64,000 nt of DNA, from assembly GCF_004771275.1 (NCBI RefSeq), contig NZ_RQEV01000012.1, positions 1-64,000 of the forward strand, read 5' to 3'. The first letter of the stretch is position 1; each line of letters begins with the position of its first letter. Source of the DNA: Leptospira fluminis. Lineage in GTDB: Bacteria > Spirochaetota > Leptospiria > Leptospirales > Leptospiraceae. Positions 1 to 8,587 of the stretch are shown one piece after another. The position numbers and the translations under genes were made by a program. Under the pieces are notes generated by a model, which saw only the letters and a list, made by a program, of their open reading frames with translations, did no database searches and was not told the origin of the DNA.

Positions 1-233
1 AATTGATTGTACGTTATTGGGGGTATTTTAGTTGCTAAAGTATGATGAAAAAAAAGATTCACGACGCGGCGTTCCGCTTCGATTTTCGGTAATGAGCGGC
101 TCCGCGACCGTGGTTAGTAACAAAGATTGCTCTAGATTGCAAGCGAATCCAGCCATATTATAAGCATCGGATTCGAATCAACCTACAATAGCTACGTCGC
201 TAAAAGATAAGTATCAGAGATATCGAAGATTTT
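1..233 (+). other. Non-coding stretch before a terminator; possible small RNA or 3' UTR
   Basis: No reading frame of useful length is open here. A 16-codon ATG frame at 42-92 is too short to support. The stretch contains small GC-rich inverted repeats around 66-115 and ends directly at the terminator at 234-259. It could be the 3' UTR of a gene to the left of the window or a short stand-alone RNA. It does not match tRNA, tmRNA, SRP RNA or RNase P RNA as far as I can recognise. Confidence 0.3.
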
Positions 234-259
234 CGGGGCTTAAGGCCCCGGTTTTTTTA
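234..259 (+). terminator. Rho-independent terminator
   Basis: A CGGGGC / GCCCCG stem is separated by a short TTAAG-containing loop and followed by a run of seven T. It would end a rightward transcript entering from the left edge or starting within the first 230 bases. No credible coding region lies to its left. Confidence 0.75.
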
Positions 260-305
260 GTTCTTTGAATATTATAAAAAACAAATGTAATTGGATTGAT
301 GTTTT

Positions 306-593
306 ATGGATATTGGTGCGAAGAAACAGCAGAATTTACGCTTCTCCGAGAAAGAAATCGCGATGATTCAAAAAGTGGAGCAGTTCCGGAAGCGGCACGA
401 GAAATTGAGTGCCAGCGGAAGGATCAAACAGATCAAAGGACTCTTTGCAAAGTTGATTTCCTATCACAAGAAATTCGATCGGGTTTTTTCCGAAATGCAG
501 AAGTTAGTCGAGGAGGTCGACGAACTGGAGAGGAAGTTGAAAGCGGTAGGAGTCGGCGATCTGCTGGGAAAGTTGAAGAGCAAGAGGGTTTAA
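306..593 (+). CDS. Small charged coiled-coil protein, unknown function
   Basis: This 95-residue protein is rich in Lys, Glu and Arg, with heptad-like stretches at about residues 15-45 and 55-85 (for example EMQKLVEEVDELERKLKAVG), so it is probably an all-helical coiled coil. It has no signal peptide or membrane segment. The ATG lies 45 bp after a terminator, so it probably has its own promoter, and only a weak GGATTG-type ribosome site is visible. A competing frame at 296-604 encodes an unlikely, composition-biased protein and was rejected. I do not recognise a family, and the function is unknown. Confidence 0.6.
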   Translation: MDIGAKKQQNLRFSEKEIAMIQKVEQFRKRHEKLSASGRIKQIKGLFAKLISYHKKFDRVFSEMQKLVEEVDELERKLKAVGVGDLLGKLKSKRV

Positions 594-703
594 CTGAAAT
601 TTGAAACCCCGGAGTTCGGATTGTCCGGCTCCAAGAAAACGTGAGTGAATCGATTGCGGGTTTCAGCTTTTCGAATCGGAGGGCCGTCAGTTAGGATAAA
701 TCT

Positions 704-865
704 ATGGGATTTTTTCATTTTTTGGTCCTGAAAGAAGCGTGGCAGGAAAAGTCGGTTGACGCCAAAAAAACGCAGGAATTAAAAATTATCTTAGGCGTTA
801 AAAGAAGGTGTCAGTCCGATGTCCGAATTGTTCCTTTTTCGATTCCGAATATTTTTGATTTTTAG
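704..865 (+). CDS. Possible 53-residue ORF, doubtful
   Basis: An ATG frame of 53 codons, starting MGFFHFLVLKEAWQEK, fills most of the 280-bp gap and stops at a TAG that merges with the AGGTAGG ribosome site of the next gene. That placement would suit a leader peptide or a small co-transcribed gene, but there is no strong ribosome site before its ATG and no recognisable family. It may simply be an open frame in an intergenic region. Confidence 0.2.
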   Translation: MGFFHFLVLKEAWQEKSVDAKKTQELKIILGVKRRCQSDVRIVPFSIPNIFDF

Positions 866-875
866 GTAGGTTGGA

Positions 876-1793
876 ATGGGACTCATCATGTTCGGACTCG
901 TATTCGGGTCGGCGGTCTTTTTTTATAAATATTCCCATCGTACCAATTTAAGCAAAGCTTTTGCCTTGATGGCATCCACCCTGTCCTTTTGGGGATTTTC
1001 CCTTTTTTGGAGCGACTACTCTTTTTTTTCCGGATTCCAATGGACGATGATCCAATTGATCACCGTTTTTCCGTTATTCGTTCCTGTCTTACTTACCTAT
1101 ATCACTTATAATTATACCCGTCCGATGGATCTGAAGAACCCTCCTTTGGCACTTACGATCCTTCATACGATCGTGATCGTATATTTCCTTTGGCTGTCCT
1201 GGGAAGGGAGGCTTTCCCCTTTCGTTGCCGAGAATGGGGAAAGCGTTTTCCGGGGAAATTTCCAATATTACTTTCCGTACTGCGGATATATCATCGGATC
1301 CATTTTGGTTTCTCTTTTCGTGATGATCCGAAACATCCTCCGAGGAGAGCATTTTGTCCGACTTCATTCGATTTATATGTTTACGGGCGTTTCCGTAGGG
1401 GGATTCGTTTCGGTCGTATTCACTCTGGTTCTGCCTTTACTGGGAATTCATTTAACGTTTTTTTCCATCTTCGGGCTTCTCATATTTCTCTGGGTCACCT
1501 GGATCCCTTTGGAAAAATATTCCCTGTTCAATGCGGATCTTCTGGATTTTAGAATAGAAATGAGGCACCCGAAAATCTCGAGCGTGATTCTGGAAATAAA
1601 CAGATTTTTCTTAAGTAAACTGTATCCGAATCAGTTCGAAGTGGCATGCAAGAAGTTCGAAGATGAAATCGAAAAAGTGCTCCACAATAGCGGATCGAAA
1701 TTGGTCCTCGATCATCGGAGAAATCCGGAAAGTTTTCCTTCTTATTTGAAAGGTTATATTCAGGATATAAAGAAATCGCTTTTTAAATCCTAG
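876..1793 (+). CDS. Multi-pass membrane protein resembling a histidine-kinase 7TM sensory domain
   Basis: This 305-residue protein has about seven to eight hydrophobic segments over residues 1-225, followed by a soluble tail of about 80 residues. The membrane half resembles the N-terminal 7TM sensor regions that Leptospira places before histidine kinases and cyclases. No kinase, PAS or cyclase domain follows, and the tail has no recognisable catalytic motif. The start is supported by AGGTAGG five bases upstream of the ATG. A terminator follows directly at 1798-1824. The assignment to a sensor-type membrane domain is inference from hydropathy and resemblance, and no function can be given. Confidence 0.65.
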   Translation: MGLIMFGLVFGSAVFFYKYSHRTNLSKAFALMASTLSFWGFSLFWSDYSFFSGFQWTMIQLITVFPLFVPVLLTYITYNYTRPMDLKNPPLALTILHTIVIVYFLWLSWEGRLSPFVAENGESVFRGNFQYYFPYCGYIIGSILVSLFVMIRNILRGEHFVRLHSIYMFTGVSVGGFVSVVFTLVLPLLGIHLTFFSIFGLLIFLWVTWIPLEKYSLFNADLLDFRIEMRHPKISSVILEINRFFLSKLYPNQFEVACKKFEDEIEKVLHNSGSKLVLDHRRNPESFPSYLKGYIQDIKKSLFKS

Positions 1794-1797
1794 AACC

Positions 1798-1824
1798 GTC
1801 CCGTCTTTTGTCGCGGGACTTTTT
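1798..1824 (+). terminator. Rho-independent terminator of the membrane-protein gene
   Basis: GTCCCG (1798-1803) pairs with CGGGAC (1814-1819) across a 10-base loop and is followed by five T. It lies 4 bp after the stop codon of the rightward gene. The tail touches the last codon of the convergent MgtC gene, and it acts in one direction only. Confidence 0.75.
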
Positions 1825-2536
1825 ACTCCATTGCGCTCGTCCAGAACGCTTGGGCGATACTTTCCTGACCGGAAAGACGTTCTATCAGCGAATCGAGCTC
1901 GCCGCTTTCTACGGAACTGGATACGAGCACTGCCTGGATTTCCACGGAATCGGACCCGAACGGACTTATGATCAGGTCGCGTATCGGAAAGCCTTTGGTC
2001 TCCAGAAGTTGTTCGAGAAATTCCAAGGCCTCCTTATGTCTTTCCCGGTCGGCGATGATCTTTACGATATTCGTCACTTCCACAAATCGTGTGTCCAAAG
2101 GTTGGCGATTGATGCGGTTTACGATCGGACGTAATAGAGTGTTGGTCGCCAAAATGAATGCGGAACCTAAAAAAGCTTCCAGTAAAAGATCCGCTCCGGC
2201 GCAGGCGCCGACCGCGGCGGAAGTCCATAACGTGGCGGCGGTATTCAATCCGCGCACATTTCCTTCTCCTCTCATGATCACTCCGGCTCCTAAAAAGCCG
2301 ATTCCCGAAACCACATAAGCGATGACATGAATCGCTCCTTCGTGTCCTTGGAGACGATTCGCCGCGTCCACGAAGATGGCGGCTCCGACGGCTACAAGGA
2401 CGTTCGTTCTTAGGCCGGCAGTCCGTTGTCTGTACTGCCTCTCTAATCCGATCAGGCCTCCTAAAACGAAGGCGGCACCTAAACTTATGAGAGTGTCCGT
2501 CAAAGAAGCGAAATTGATTTTATGAAAGGCTTCCAT
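1823..2536 (-). CDS. MgtC/SapB family membrane protein
   Basis: This is a 237-residue protein with the MgtC family pattern: GGLIGLERQYRQRTAGLRT after the first membrane segment, SGIGFLGAGVIMR, and GLNTAATLWTSAAVGA. Four or five TM segments lie in residues 12-145, followed by a soluble ACT-like C-terminal domain (about 150-237). MgtC proteins are linked to growth at low Mg2+ and to restraint of the F1Fo ATPase in intracellular pathogens, whereas in environmental bacteria the role is less clear. It starts 35 bp after the stop of the sensor kinase gene on the same strand, so it may be the third gene of the regulator operon. Confidence 0.9.
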   Translation of the reverse strand: MEAFHKINFASLTDTLISLGAAFVLGGLIGLERQYRQRTAGLRTNVLVAVGAAIFVDAANRLQGHEGAIHVIAYVVSGIGFLGAGVIMRGEGNVRGLNTAATLWTSAAVGACAGADLLLEAFLGSAFILATNTLLRPIVNRINRQPLDTRFVEVTNIVKIIADRERHKEALEFLEQLLETKGFPIRDLIISPFGSDSVEIQAVLVSSSVESGELDSLIERLSGQESIAQAFWTSAME

Positions 2537-2571
2537 TTTTATCTTCTATATCCTGATTCCGAATTTTATCG

Positions 2572-3942
2572 TTATCTGTGCGGAAGCTCCACGATAAAAG
2601 AGGAGCCCGAGCCTTCCTCGGATTTTACCGTGATCGTTCCTCCGTGCAATTGCACGATCCGACTCACTAAGGCTAATCCAATTCCGTTACCCGAAGCGAA
2701 ATTGGAATTAAAACCTCTATAAAACGAATCGAAGATTTTGGGAATCTCGGATTCCCGGATTCCGACTCCGTTGTCCGTAAAAGTAAGAATCGTTTTTTCC
2801 TTAAAATGATTTATGGAAACCGTGGATTGTTTGTTTTCGGAAAATTTGCATCCGTTTTCCATCAGATTGGAAAATGCCACTTTTAAAAGATACTCGTTTC
2901 CAAGAATGGATATGAAGTCCAGATCGTCTCCGAAATCGCTCGCGAAATGAAGGTTCAGGCTGTAATTTGCGTTTTGTTTGATCAATTCCTGTCGCGCGTC
3001 CAGCAGGATCTCGTCTAGACGCAGGGATTTGAATCCTATTTCGGACGAATCGTAATTGGCCTTGGCCAAATCCAGCAGTCCGTTTATTAAGCGAACGATC
3101 TTTTTGGCGTCTTCCAAAGCCGAAGCGATCGTTTGCTTGTACTCCCTTACCCCTCTGTCCTTGTTCTTGGATATTTCCAGTTCGGTGATCAATGCGGATA
3201 GGGGGGTCCGCAATTCGTGGGAGATATGGGACACGAAATGTTTTTGTGATTCGAAGGATTTTTCCAATCGATCCAGCATCCTGTTCAACGTTCTCGCTAG
3301 TTTGGAAATCTCGTCCTTTCCGTTTCCTTCGTTTACGCGGAGGTCCAGGTTCTTTGCCGTGATCTCTTCGGTTTTTGTGACTAGATCCGTGACCGGTCGG
3401 AGAGCTTGGATGGAGAATATTTTGCCTGCTAGGAAGGTGAGGGAGACGCAGATCAGGAATCCGAATGCGAGTTTGTATTTGAACTTTTTCAGGATAGCCA
3501 ATCCGTATCCGTCCACTGCGGCGGCGGTTATTATGTAGTCCGACCCGCTGTGATGGTATACGAATCCCACGGCTTGAACGGAATCCGTGTAAAAATGGAT
3601 TTCCTTTTCCTTGAGAATCCGCTCGAACATTTCCTTGGATTCTTTGACTTTGTCGTTATCGGAAGAGTCGTGGTATAGAAGGTTGAAATCTTTGTCGTAG
3701 ATCGCGACCTCATCCTGAAAATAGGAGTTCGGTGCGCTTGCGTAGATCAACTGCAGCGATTGAGGGTGGATCTTGGCGCCGATGAGCAGATCGGCTTTGG
3801 TCATTCCGAGTTGTTTTAGTCTTTTGTAAAATTCCTCCTCCCTATCTTCGGAATAGGTAATATAAATGGATACCGCGAAGAAGAGTAAAAGAACCGCCAC
3901 TATGGAGGAGAAGATTAGGGTCAGTTTATTCCTTAGTTTCAC
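2572..3942 (-). CDS. Sensor histidine kinase of an OmpR-type two-component system
   Basis: This 456-residue inner-membrane sensor has TM1 at about 8-28, a periplasmic domain at about 30-152, TM2 at about 156-178 and a HAMP linker at 179-230. The dimerisation/phosphoacceptor box is SHISHELRTP with His242, and the ATPase domain carries NLMENGCKF (N box), TFTDNGVGI (G1) and GNGIGLALV (G2). The family autophosphorylates the His and passes phosphate to the partner regulator. The partner is encoded 3 bp upstream on the same strand. Its position opposite a heavy-metal efflux operon suggests it senses periplasmic metal, as CusS/CzcS do, but no clear metal-binding motif is visible in the periplasmic part, so the signal is inferred from context. 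Confidence 0.93.
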   Translation of the reverse strand: MKLRNKLTLIFSSIVAVLLLFFAVSIYITYSEDREEEFYKRLKQLGMTKADLLIGAKIHPQSLQLIYASAPNSYFQDEVAIYDKDFNLLYHDSSDNDKVKESKEMFERILKEKEIHFYTDSVQAVGFVYHHSGSDYIITAAAVDGYGLAILKKFKYKLAFGFLICVSLTFLAGKIFSIQALRPVTDLVTKTEEITAKNLDLRVNEGNGKDEISKLARTLNRMLDRLEKSFESQKHFVSHISHELRTPLSALITELEISKNKDRGVREYKQTIASALEDAKKIVRLINGLLDLAKANYDSSEIGFKSLRLDEILLDARQELIKQNANYSLNLHFASDFGDDLDFISILGNEYLLKVAFSNLMENGCKFSENKQSTVSINHFKEKTILTFTDNGVGIRESEIPKIFDSFYRGFNSNFASGNGIGLALVSRIVQLHGGTITVKSEEGSGSSFIVELPHR

Positions 3943-3945
3943 GGA

Positions 3946-4626
3946 TCAGCCTTCTTTGAAGATGAATCCCATTCCAGGTTTGGTATGTATGAGCTTCGCT
4001 TCAAAATCGTTATCTATCTTTTTTCTAAGATAGTTCACGTACACGTCTATAAAATTCGTGCCCGTATCGAAGGAGGTTTCCCAGACTTTTTCGGAGATTT
4101 CGGCCCGGGAAAGGACTCTGTCCGGGTTCCGCATCAGAAATTCGAGAAATTTGAACTCCTTCGGGGTAAGATCTATCTCTTTTCCTCCCCGGCGTACTAT
4201 TTTGGTCTTCAGGTCCATTTCCAGATCCGAATACTTCAATAAATCTCCCGGATATTTCGGAGGGGCTTGGTTCCTTTTTAGAAGCGCCTTGATTCTCGCC
4301 AGAAGTTCCCTAAAATCGAAGGGCTTTACCAGATAATCGTCCGCTCCGGCGTCGAATCCTTCCACCTTGTCGTCCGTCGTTCCCAAGGCAGTGAGCATAA
4401 TGATCGGAATTTCCGGCTTGGAATTTCGAATGATTTTGCATAACTCGATTCCGTTCATTTTCGGAAGTATGATGTCGGCGATGATCAGGTCGAAGTCGTT
4501 TTGTACGGCGATTCTACTCGCCATTTCCCCGTCGTATGCGGTGGATATGGAGAAGCCTTCCTCTTCCAGTCCTCGTTTGATCAATTCGGAGACTCGAACG
4601 TCGTCTTCTATTACCAATATATGCAT
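3946..4626 (-). CDS. OmpR/PhoB-family response regulator
   Basis: This 226-residue regulator has a receiver domain at 1-118 with the acidic pair Glu7-Asp8-Asp9, phosphoacceptor Asp51 in IIADIILPKMNG, Thr79 and Lys101 (LVKPFDF). A winged-helix DNA-binding domain follows at about 127-224, with LTPKEFKFLEFLMRNP and the recognition-helix region FIDVYVNYLRKKID. It is first in the leftward operon with its kinase. The most likely targets are its own operon and the divergent efflux operon, since a 7-4-7 direct repeat typical of this family lies at 4793-4810 in the shared upstream region. The metal specificity is not determined. Confidence 0.94.
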   Translation of the reverse strand: MHILVIEDDVRVSELIKRGLEEEGFSISTAYDGEMASRIAVQNDFDLIIADIILPKMNGIELCKIIRNSKPEIPIIMLTALGTTDDKVEGFDAGADDYLVKPFDFRELLARIKALLKRNQAPPKYPGDLLKYSDLEMDLKTKIVRRGGKEIDLTPKEFKFLEFLMRNPDRVLSRAEISEKVWETSFDTGTNFIDVYVNYLRKKIDNDFEAKLIHTKPGMGFIFKEG

Positions 4627-5009
4627 TCAAATAACTCTAAGTTTTCCGCTTTTACGGCAAAATAAGATTATAATAATACAATTTATCGAGGTTGAAGAAT
4701 CGTAAATTGAAATACTGTTTTTTGCTGAAAGTCTATCGATCTTGCGCGATCGATTTTTTGATCCGTTTTTGATCGGATTTTCTCTAATAAAATTCTAAAG
4801 ACCTTCTAAGGAAATTTTAATTGGCGTATTTCCAGGAAAAACCGAAAAGAAATCGCTCCGACGGCTCGACGTATTTTGATGGCTTTGCGAGTAGCCGTTC
4901 TCGGAAACCCAAGTATTAATATCTTATTTTAGCGGTCGAAATGTTTCTTCTTCGCAGATATCCGTCTTCGTTTTCCCTTTTTTACGCTTTCCAAAACCGC
5001 GGATCTTGG
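4627..5009. promoter_or_regulatory. Divergent control region between regulator and efflux operon
   Basis: This AT-rich non-coding region holds two inverted repeats at 4735-4780. One is ATCGATC / GATCGAT with a six-base loop followed by six T. The other is an ATCCG / CGGAT pair. It also holds the direct heptads at 4793-4810. No convincing -35/-10 pair can be fixed by eye. It must contain the promoters of both the leftward two-component operon and the rightward efflux operon. Confidence 0.5.
4793..4810 (+). promoter_or_regulatory. Candidate OmpR/PhoB-type operator, direct heptads
   Basis: TTCTAAA (4793-4799) and TTCTAAG (4804-4810) are separated by four bases, giving the 11-bp period on which OmpR/PhoB-family dimers bind. 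The site sits in the 314-bp region between the response regulator and the efflux operon. Assignment is inference from spacing and context. Confidence 0.4.
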
Positions 5010-6137
5010 ATGCGAATTCCTCTTTCCGGATTTCTTCCGATTCTGAAGGCGTTTGCACTGTGTTTCTTACTGTGGCGTTTGGTATTTGTTTCCAATCTGA
5101 ACGCGCAAGTTGCACCGGACCAATCTCCCGCTTCGAAGTGGGACGACATGATCCAGGAATATACCTCGGAAAGTCTAGCGGACAAGCAGAAGAGAAAGGA
5201 TACTGCCGAAGAAAAATACAGGACGAAATATTTTTCCGTCAATATCGGGCTGGGTTTTTCTCACGCCACGGGTTCCGTTCGGCGTCACGACTATGTTGCC
5301 TTGCAGACCCAAGGTCATTATGTGAAACCGAATCTTTTTTTGGAACTCAAGTCTCGAGATTTGGCTCTTGCCGAATATTTCGGCGTACAGCTTCTGAGTC
5401 ATACGACCACATTCAGCTTCGACAACCAGGAGATGGATTCGATTCCGGATAACGTGAGCGCTACGAACTACGGTTTGGATAACTTCATCAATACCAGACT
5501 CCAAAACCGGACCAAACGAGAGGACGTAGGAACGAACGCTAACGGATATTATTCCATCCTGCTGCCGGCCTTTTTTTGGGGAAGGCCGAATTCGGACGGT
5601 TTTCGGTTCGGCGGGGGCGTGGGAGTTTCCGTGGTGAACGAAAGCGGGGACATGTATATCAAGAACAGGTACCAACCTTTGATCGCGTCCTTATCGGCGG
5701 ACCCGAGTACTGGGTTTCATTCCTCCGCGTACATACAGACCTTGACCGCCTATAATATTTTATCGGGAGTGGTGGATCTCCCTGTGCAGTCAGCCTTCCT
5801 TCTGAATTCGCAAAAATTGGATACTCCTACCTTAGCGGCATTCCTGATGGCTCAAGGCTATTCCCCGCGAAAGTCGGATTTGATCACATACGAGAATCTG
5901 GTGAATTTTTGGGGAGTGGATCCGATGACTGCGCTCGTTCTCAGTGTTTATCCTAAAAAGAAGATCCAGCAAAAAAACGCGATAGGGACAGGATTCATGC
6001 TTTTCTTCGAGACTCCCATGGTGTACGGGTTAAAAGGAAAGATGACTCTGGGGATTCCGTCTTTTTCCGCCGACCACGGATTTAAGGCGGATATAGTTAA
6101 CGTTTCTTTTACGTTGTATTATCCGATACAATTCTGA
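5010..6137 (+). CDS. Predicted outer-membrane beta-barrel protein of the efflux operon
   Basis: From the ATG at 5010 the protein has 375 residues and starts with a signal peptide whose hydrophobic core (FLPILKAFALCFLLWRLVFV) ends near an NAQ cleavage site. An upstream ATG at 4941 would add 23 residues ahead of the signal and is less likely. The mature part is rich in alternating hydrophobic, Gly and aromatic residues (for example FRFGGGVGVSVV) and ends in YYPIQF with a terminal Phe, the usual C-terminal signature of outer-membrane barrels. I do not recognise the family. It is the first gene of an operon with a TolC-like channel, an adaptor and an RND pump, so a role in metal export or sensing at the outer membrane is inferred. 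Confidence 0.6.
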   Translation: MRIPLSGFLPILKAFALCFLLWRLVFVSNLNAQVAPDQSPASKWDDMIQEYTSESLADKQKRKDTAEEKYRTKYFSVNIGLGFSHATGSVRRHDYVALQTQGHYVKPNLFLELKSRDLALAEYFGVQLLSHTTTFSFDNQEMDSIPDNVSATNYGLDNFINTRLQNRTKREDVGTNANGYYSILLPAFFWGRPNSDGFRFGGGVGVSVVNESGDMYIKNRYQPLIASLSADPSTGFHSSAYIQTLTAYNILSGVVDLPVQSAFLLNSQKLDTPTLAAFLMAQGYSPRKSDLITYENLVNFWGVDPMTALVLSVYPKKKIQQKNAIGTGFMLFFETPMVYGLKGKMTLGIPSFSADHGFKADIVNVSFTLYYPIQF

Positions 6138-6145
6138 AGATAAAG

Positions 6146-7441
6146 ATGAAAAAGAGCGCTTTTATCGGTTTCTCCTTATTTTTCCTCGGAACGTTTCCTT
6201 CCCCTTCCTTTGGGCAGGATCCTCTCGCCATCGGTTCCTCCAATCCGGAGATTCCTTTCGGGGATTATTTGAGCGATGTATTGAACAACAATTACGAGCT
6301 CGCATCCAGAAAATACGGGGTGAATATTTCCGAGGCACAGATCGATGTCGCCAGAAAATTTCCGAATCCGAACTTCGTGGTCGGGAACCAGTCCGCGGAC
6401 ATTTCCAATAAACATCTTCCCCAACAATGGTATGCCGGTTTCCAAGGTACCGTAGAGCTCGGAGGAAAGCGGTCCGCGAGGATCAATCTGGCCACCAGTT
6501 TAGCGGACCAATCCAGAGCATTGTTTGCGGATTTTCTACTCCAACTGAGGGCGGATGCCACGATCACGTACGCGAATTCTCTTTCCATCCTTTTGACCAT
6601 TCAAAGGAAAGAGGAGTCCCTCCGCAGTCTCCAGCAATTGGTGGATTCCACCGCCATCAAGTTGAAATTCGGGGACGCTTCCGAAACGGACGTGACCCAG
6701 GCCGCGATCGAAGCGAACCTGATGAAGAACGATTTATTGACCTCCCAGTCGGACCTGAAGGCGGCCTTGTTGGCGATGAACCAACTGATGTGCAGAAAGG
6801 ACAGAGGTTCTCTTTTTTATCCGAAAGGGAATTTGAATATTCAAGTTAAGAAATACGACATGGAAGAATTGATCCGTCATGCTCTTGAAAAACGGCCGGA
6901 TGTGATCGCCGCGAGATACAACAAGGTCGCCGCCGGCAACAACCAGAAATTAACGATAGCGGATCGGGTGCCGAACTTCAATTTCGAAGTGGCGAATAAC
7001 TTTTATACTAGATCCACGAACGCGACGGGACCTTCTCCCTCGTACTACGCGTTGACTTACTTTTTCGGAGTCACCATGCCGATTTCGAACATGTATACCG
7101 GGGATTTGGAAGCGGCTAGGCATCGGATCAGCCAATCGGAAGTGGACCTAGAGGCCGCTAAGTTGAAGGCGGAAGTGGACGTTAAACGCGCTTATCTCCA
7201 GTACCAGCTCGCCAGCGAACAATTGAAAATCTATAATTCGAGCATATTAACCGACGCTGAAAAAGTGTATAAGGGAAGGCTGTACAGTTTCCAAAGGGGA
7301 AATGCCTCCTTATTCGACGTGTTGAACGCGCAGAGAATGTTGAACAGCGTATATTTCACGTATTACCAAGACCTAAAAAACTACGCCATCAAAGTGGTCG
7401 AACTCCAAAGAGCGGCGGGCATTTGGGAAATAGAACTATGA
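6146..7441 (+). CDS. TolC/CzcC-family outer-membrane efflux protein
   Basis: This 431-residue protein has a signal peptide (about 1-23, ending SPSFGQ) and the two repeated outer-membrane efflux modules of the TolC family. Long Ala/Gln/Glu-rich helices lie at about 140-205 and 325-400 (for example YLQYQLASEQLKIYNSSI). It would form the outer-membrane channel of a tripartite pump. It starts 8 bp after the beta-barrel gene, and its stop overlaps the adaptor ATG (ATGA). The role as the channel for the CzcA-type pump follows from the operon. Confidence 0.88.
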   Translation: MKKSAFIGFSLFFLGTFPSPSFGQDPLAIGSSNPEIPFGDYLSDVLNNNYELASRKYGVNISEAQIDVARKFPNPNFVVGNQSADISNKHLPQQWYAGFQGTVELGGKRSARINLATSLADQSRALFADFLLQLRADATITYANSLSILLTIQRKEESLRSLQQLVDSTAIKLKFGDASETDVTQAAIEANLMKNDLLTSQSDLKAALLAMNQLMCRKDRGSLFYPKGNLNIQVKKYDMEELIRHALEKRPDVIAARYNKVAAGNNQKLTIADRVPNFNFEVANNFYTRSTNATGPSPSYYALTYFFGVTMPISNMYTGDLEAARHRISQSEVDLEAAKLKAEVDVKRAYLQYQLASEQLKIYNSSILTDAEKVYKGRLYSFQRGNASLFDVLNAQRMLNSVYFTYYQDLKNYAIKVVELQRAAGIWEIEL

Positions 7442-8556
7442 AAACTTTTATAAAATTCCTTCCCGTTCTTTTGATCGTGCTCGCCTCATGTAAGAAGGCG
7501 AAAAAACAGGAGCCGTTTCCGGAGGACTTCATTGTAGACGGGAACAGGATTTCACTGCCGGAAAATTCCACTCTTCGCGGAAGATTGGCCACAGGCCTGA
7601 TCAAGTTGAAGGATTTCCGAAAGGAGGTCCAGGCCCCCGCTTCTGTCGAGGCCAACTCCACGAAGATGGCGAAGGTGACCCCTCCTTTGGTGGGGAGAAT
7701 CATCAATATATATGTCAAGCTCGGGGACACGGTGAAGCCCGGACAGGTTCTGTTTACGATAGACTCTCCGGAACTGGCGCAAGCGCAGAAGGACTATCTC
7801 AGTGCAAAAGCCGAGATCATACAAGCGGAGATCAATATGAACCGCCAAAAGGACCTTTTCGATAACGGCGTAGGGATGAAGAAGGACGTAGAACAGACGA
7901 AGACGAACTTCGAAGTCGCAAAGAGCCAGTTGAAACAGGCGGAAGCACGATTAAAAATATATAATATAGATCCCGAAAAAACCAGCCTGGGCGAGCCCTT
8001 GAAGGTGTATTCTCCGATCCGAGGAAGAGTGATCTCCATGGGATTGGCTCCCGGGGAATATCATAACGATCCTAACCAAAACCTAATCACCATCGCGGAC
8101 CTATCCAGCGTCTGGATCACGGCGAACGTGAGGGAAAAAGATATCCGTTTTCTCGCGGAAGGGGAGGACGCCATTGCCCGTATATCCGCCTACCCGGAAG
8201 ATCGCTTCGAGGGAAAAGTACTGTATATAGACGATATTCTGGACGTGGAAACTAGAACGGTGAAAGTTCGGGTCGGATTCGACAATCCTCAGAGAAAAAT
8301 GAAACCCGGCATGTTTGCCAGCGTGACCTTCCGGTCGAAAGTGGGCAAGGCGCTTCTCATTCCCGCAAAATCCATCATTCAGGAAAACGATAAGAAATTC
8401 GTGTTTCTGAAAATATCCGACGGGAATTTCGAAAAAAGGGAAATCATAACGGACGACTCCGATTCTTTTCAGGACGAGATCGTGGTCACCGACGGAATTG
8501 CGGACGGTGACGAGATCATCACGGAAGGTACTTTTTATCTTCTAAAAATGAAATAG
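7438..8556 (+). CDS. RND efflux periplasmic adaptor, lipoprotein (CzcB-like)
   Basis: Starting at the ATG that overlaps the previous stop, this 372-residue protein has a lipoprotein signal peptide with lipobox L-A-S-C and acylated Cys18. The mature protein has the membrane-fusion order: a split biotinyl-lipoyl-like domain (VTPPLVGRIINIYVKLGDTVKPGQ and VYSPIRGRVISMGLAPGE), a helical hairpin between them (about 110-175), then beta-barrel and membrane-proximal domains (VWITANVREKDIRFL, KPGMFASVTF). It links the RND pump to the TolC-like channel. A start 15 bases upstream is open but would spoil the signal peptide. Substrate is inferred from the pump. Confidence 0.9.
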   Translation: MKTFIKFLPVLLIVLASCKKAKKQEPFPEDFIVDGNRISLPENSTLRGRLATGLIKLKDFRKEVQAPASVEANSTKMAKVTPPLVGRIINIYVKLGDTVKPGQVLFTIDSPELAQAQKDYLSAKAEIIQAEINMNRQKDLFDNGVGMKKDVEQTKTNFEVAKSQLKQAEARLKIYNIDPEKTSLGEPLKVYSPIRGRVISMGLAPGEYHNDPNQNLITIADLSSVWITANVREKDIRFLAEGEDAIARISAYPEDRFEGKVLYIDDILDVETRTVKVRVGFDNPQRKMKPGMFASVTFRSKVGKALLIPAKSIIQENDKKFVFLKISDGNFEKREIITDDSDSFQDEIVVTDGIADGDEIITEGTFYLLKMK

Positions 8557-8587
8557 CTCCGGAAATTCCGGAAGAACGGTTTATAAA

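Noticed and set aside
296..604. 102-codon frame overlapping the 95-residue coiled-coil gene
   Set aside because: Its composition is arbitrary (Arg/Ser/Glu mix), while the other frame gives a regular coiled coil.
4735..4759. ATCGATC/GATCGAT hairpin with T-run as a terminator
   Set aside because: No rightward gene precedes it, since the regulator reads leftward. It is kept only as part of the control region.
8557..8587. CCGGAA/TTCCGG inverted repeat between adaptor and pump genes as a terminator
   Set aside because: The stem is short, there is no T-tail, and the genes are clearly one operon.
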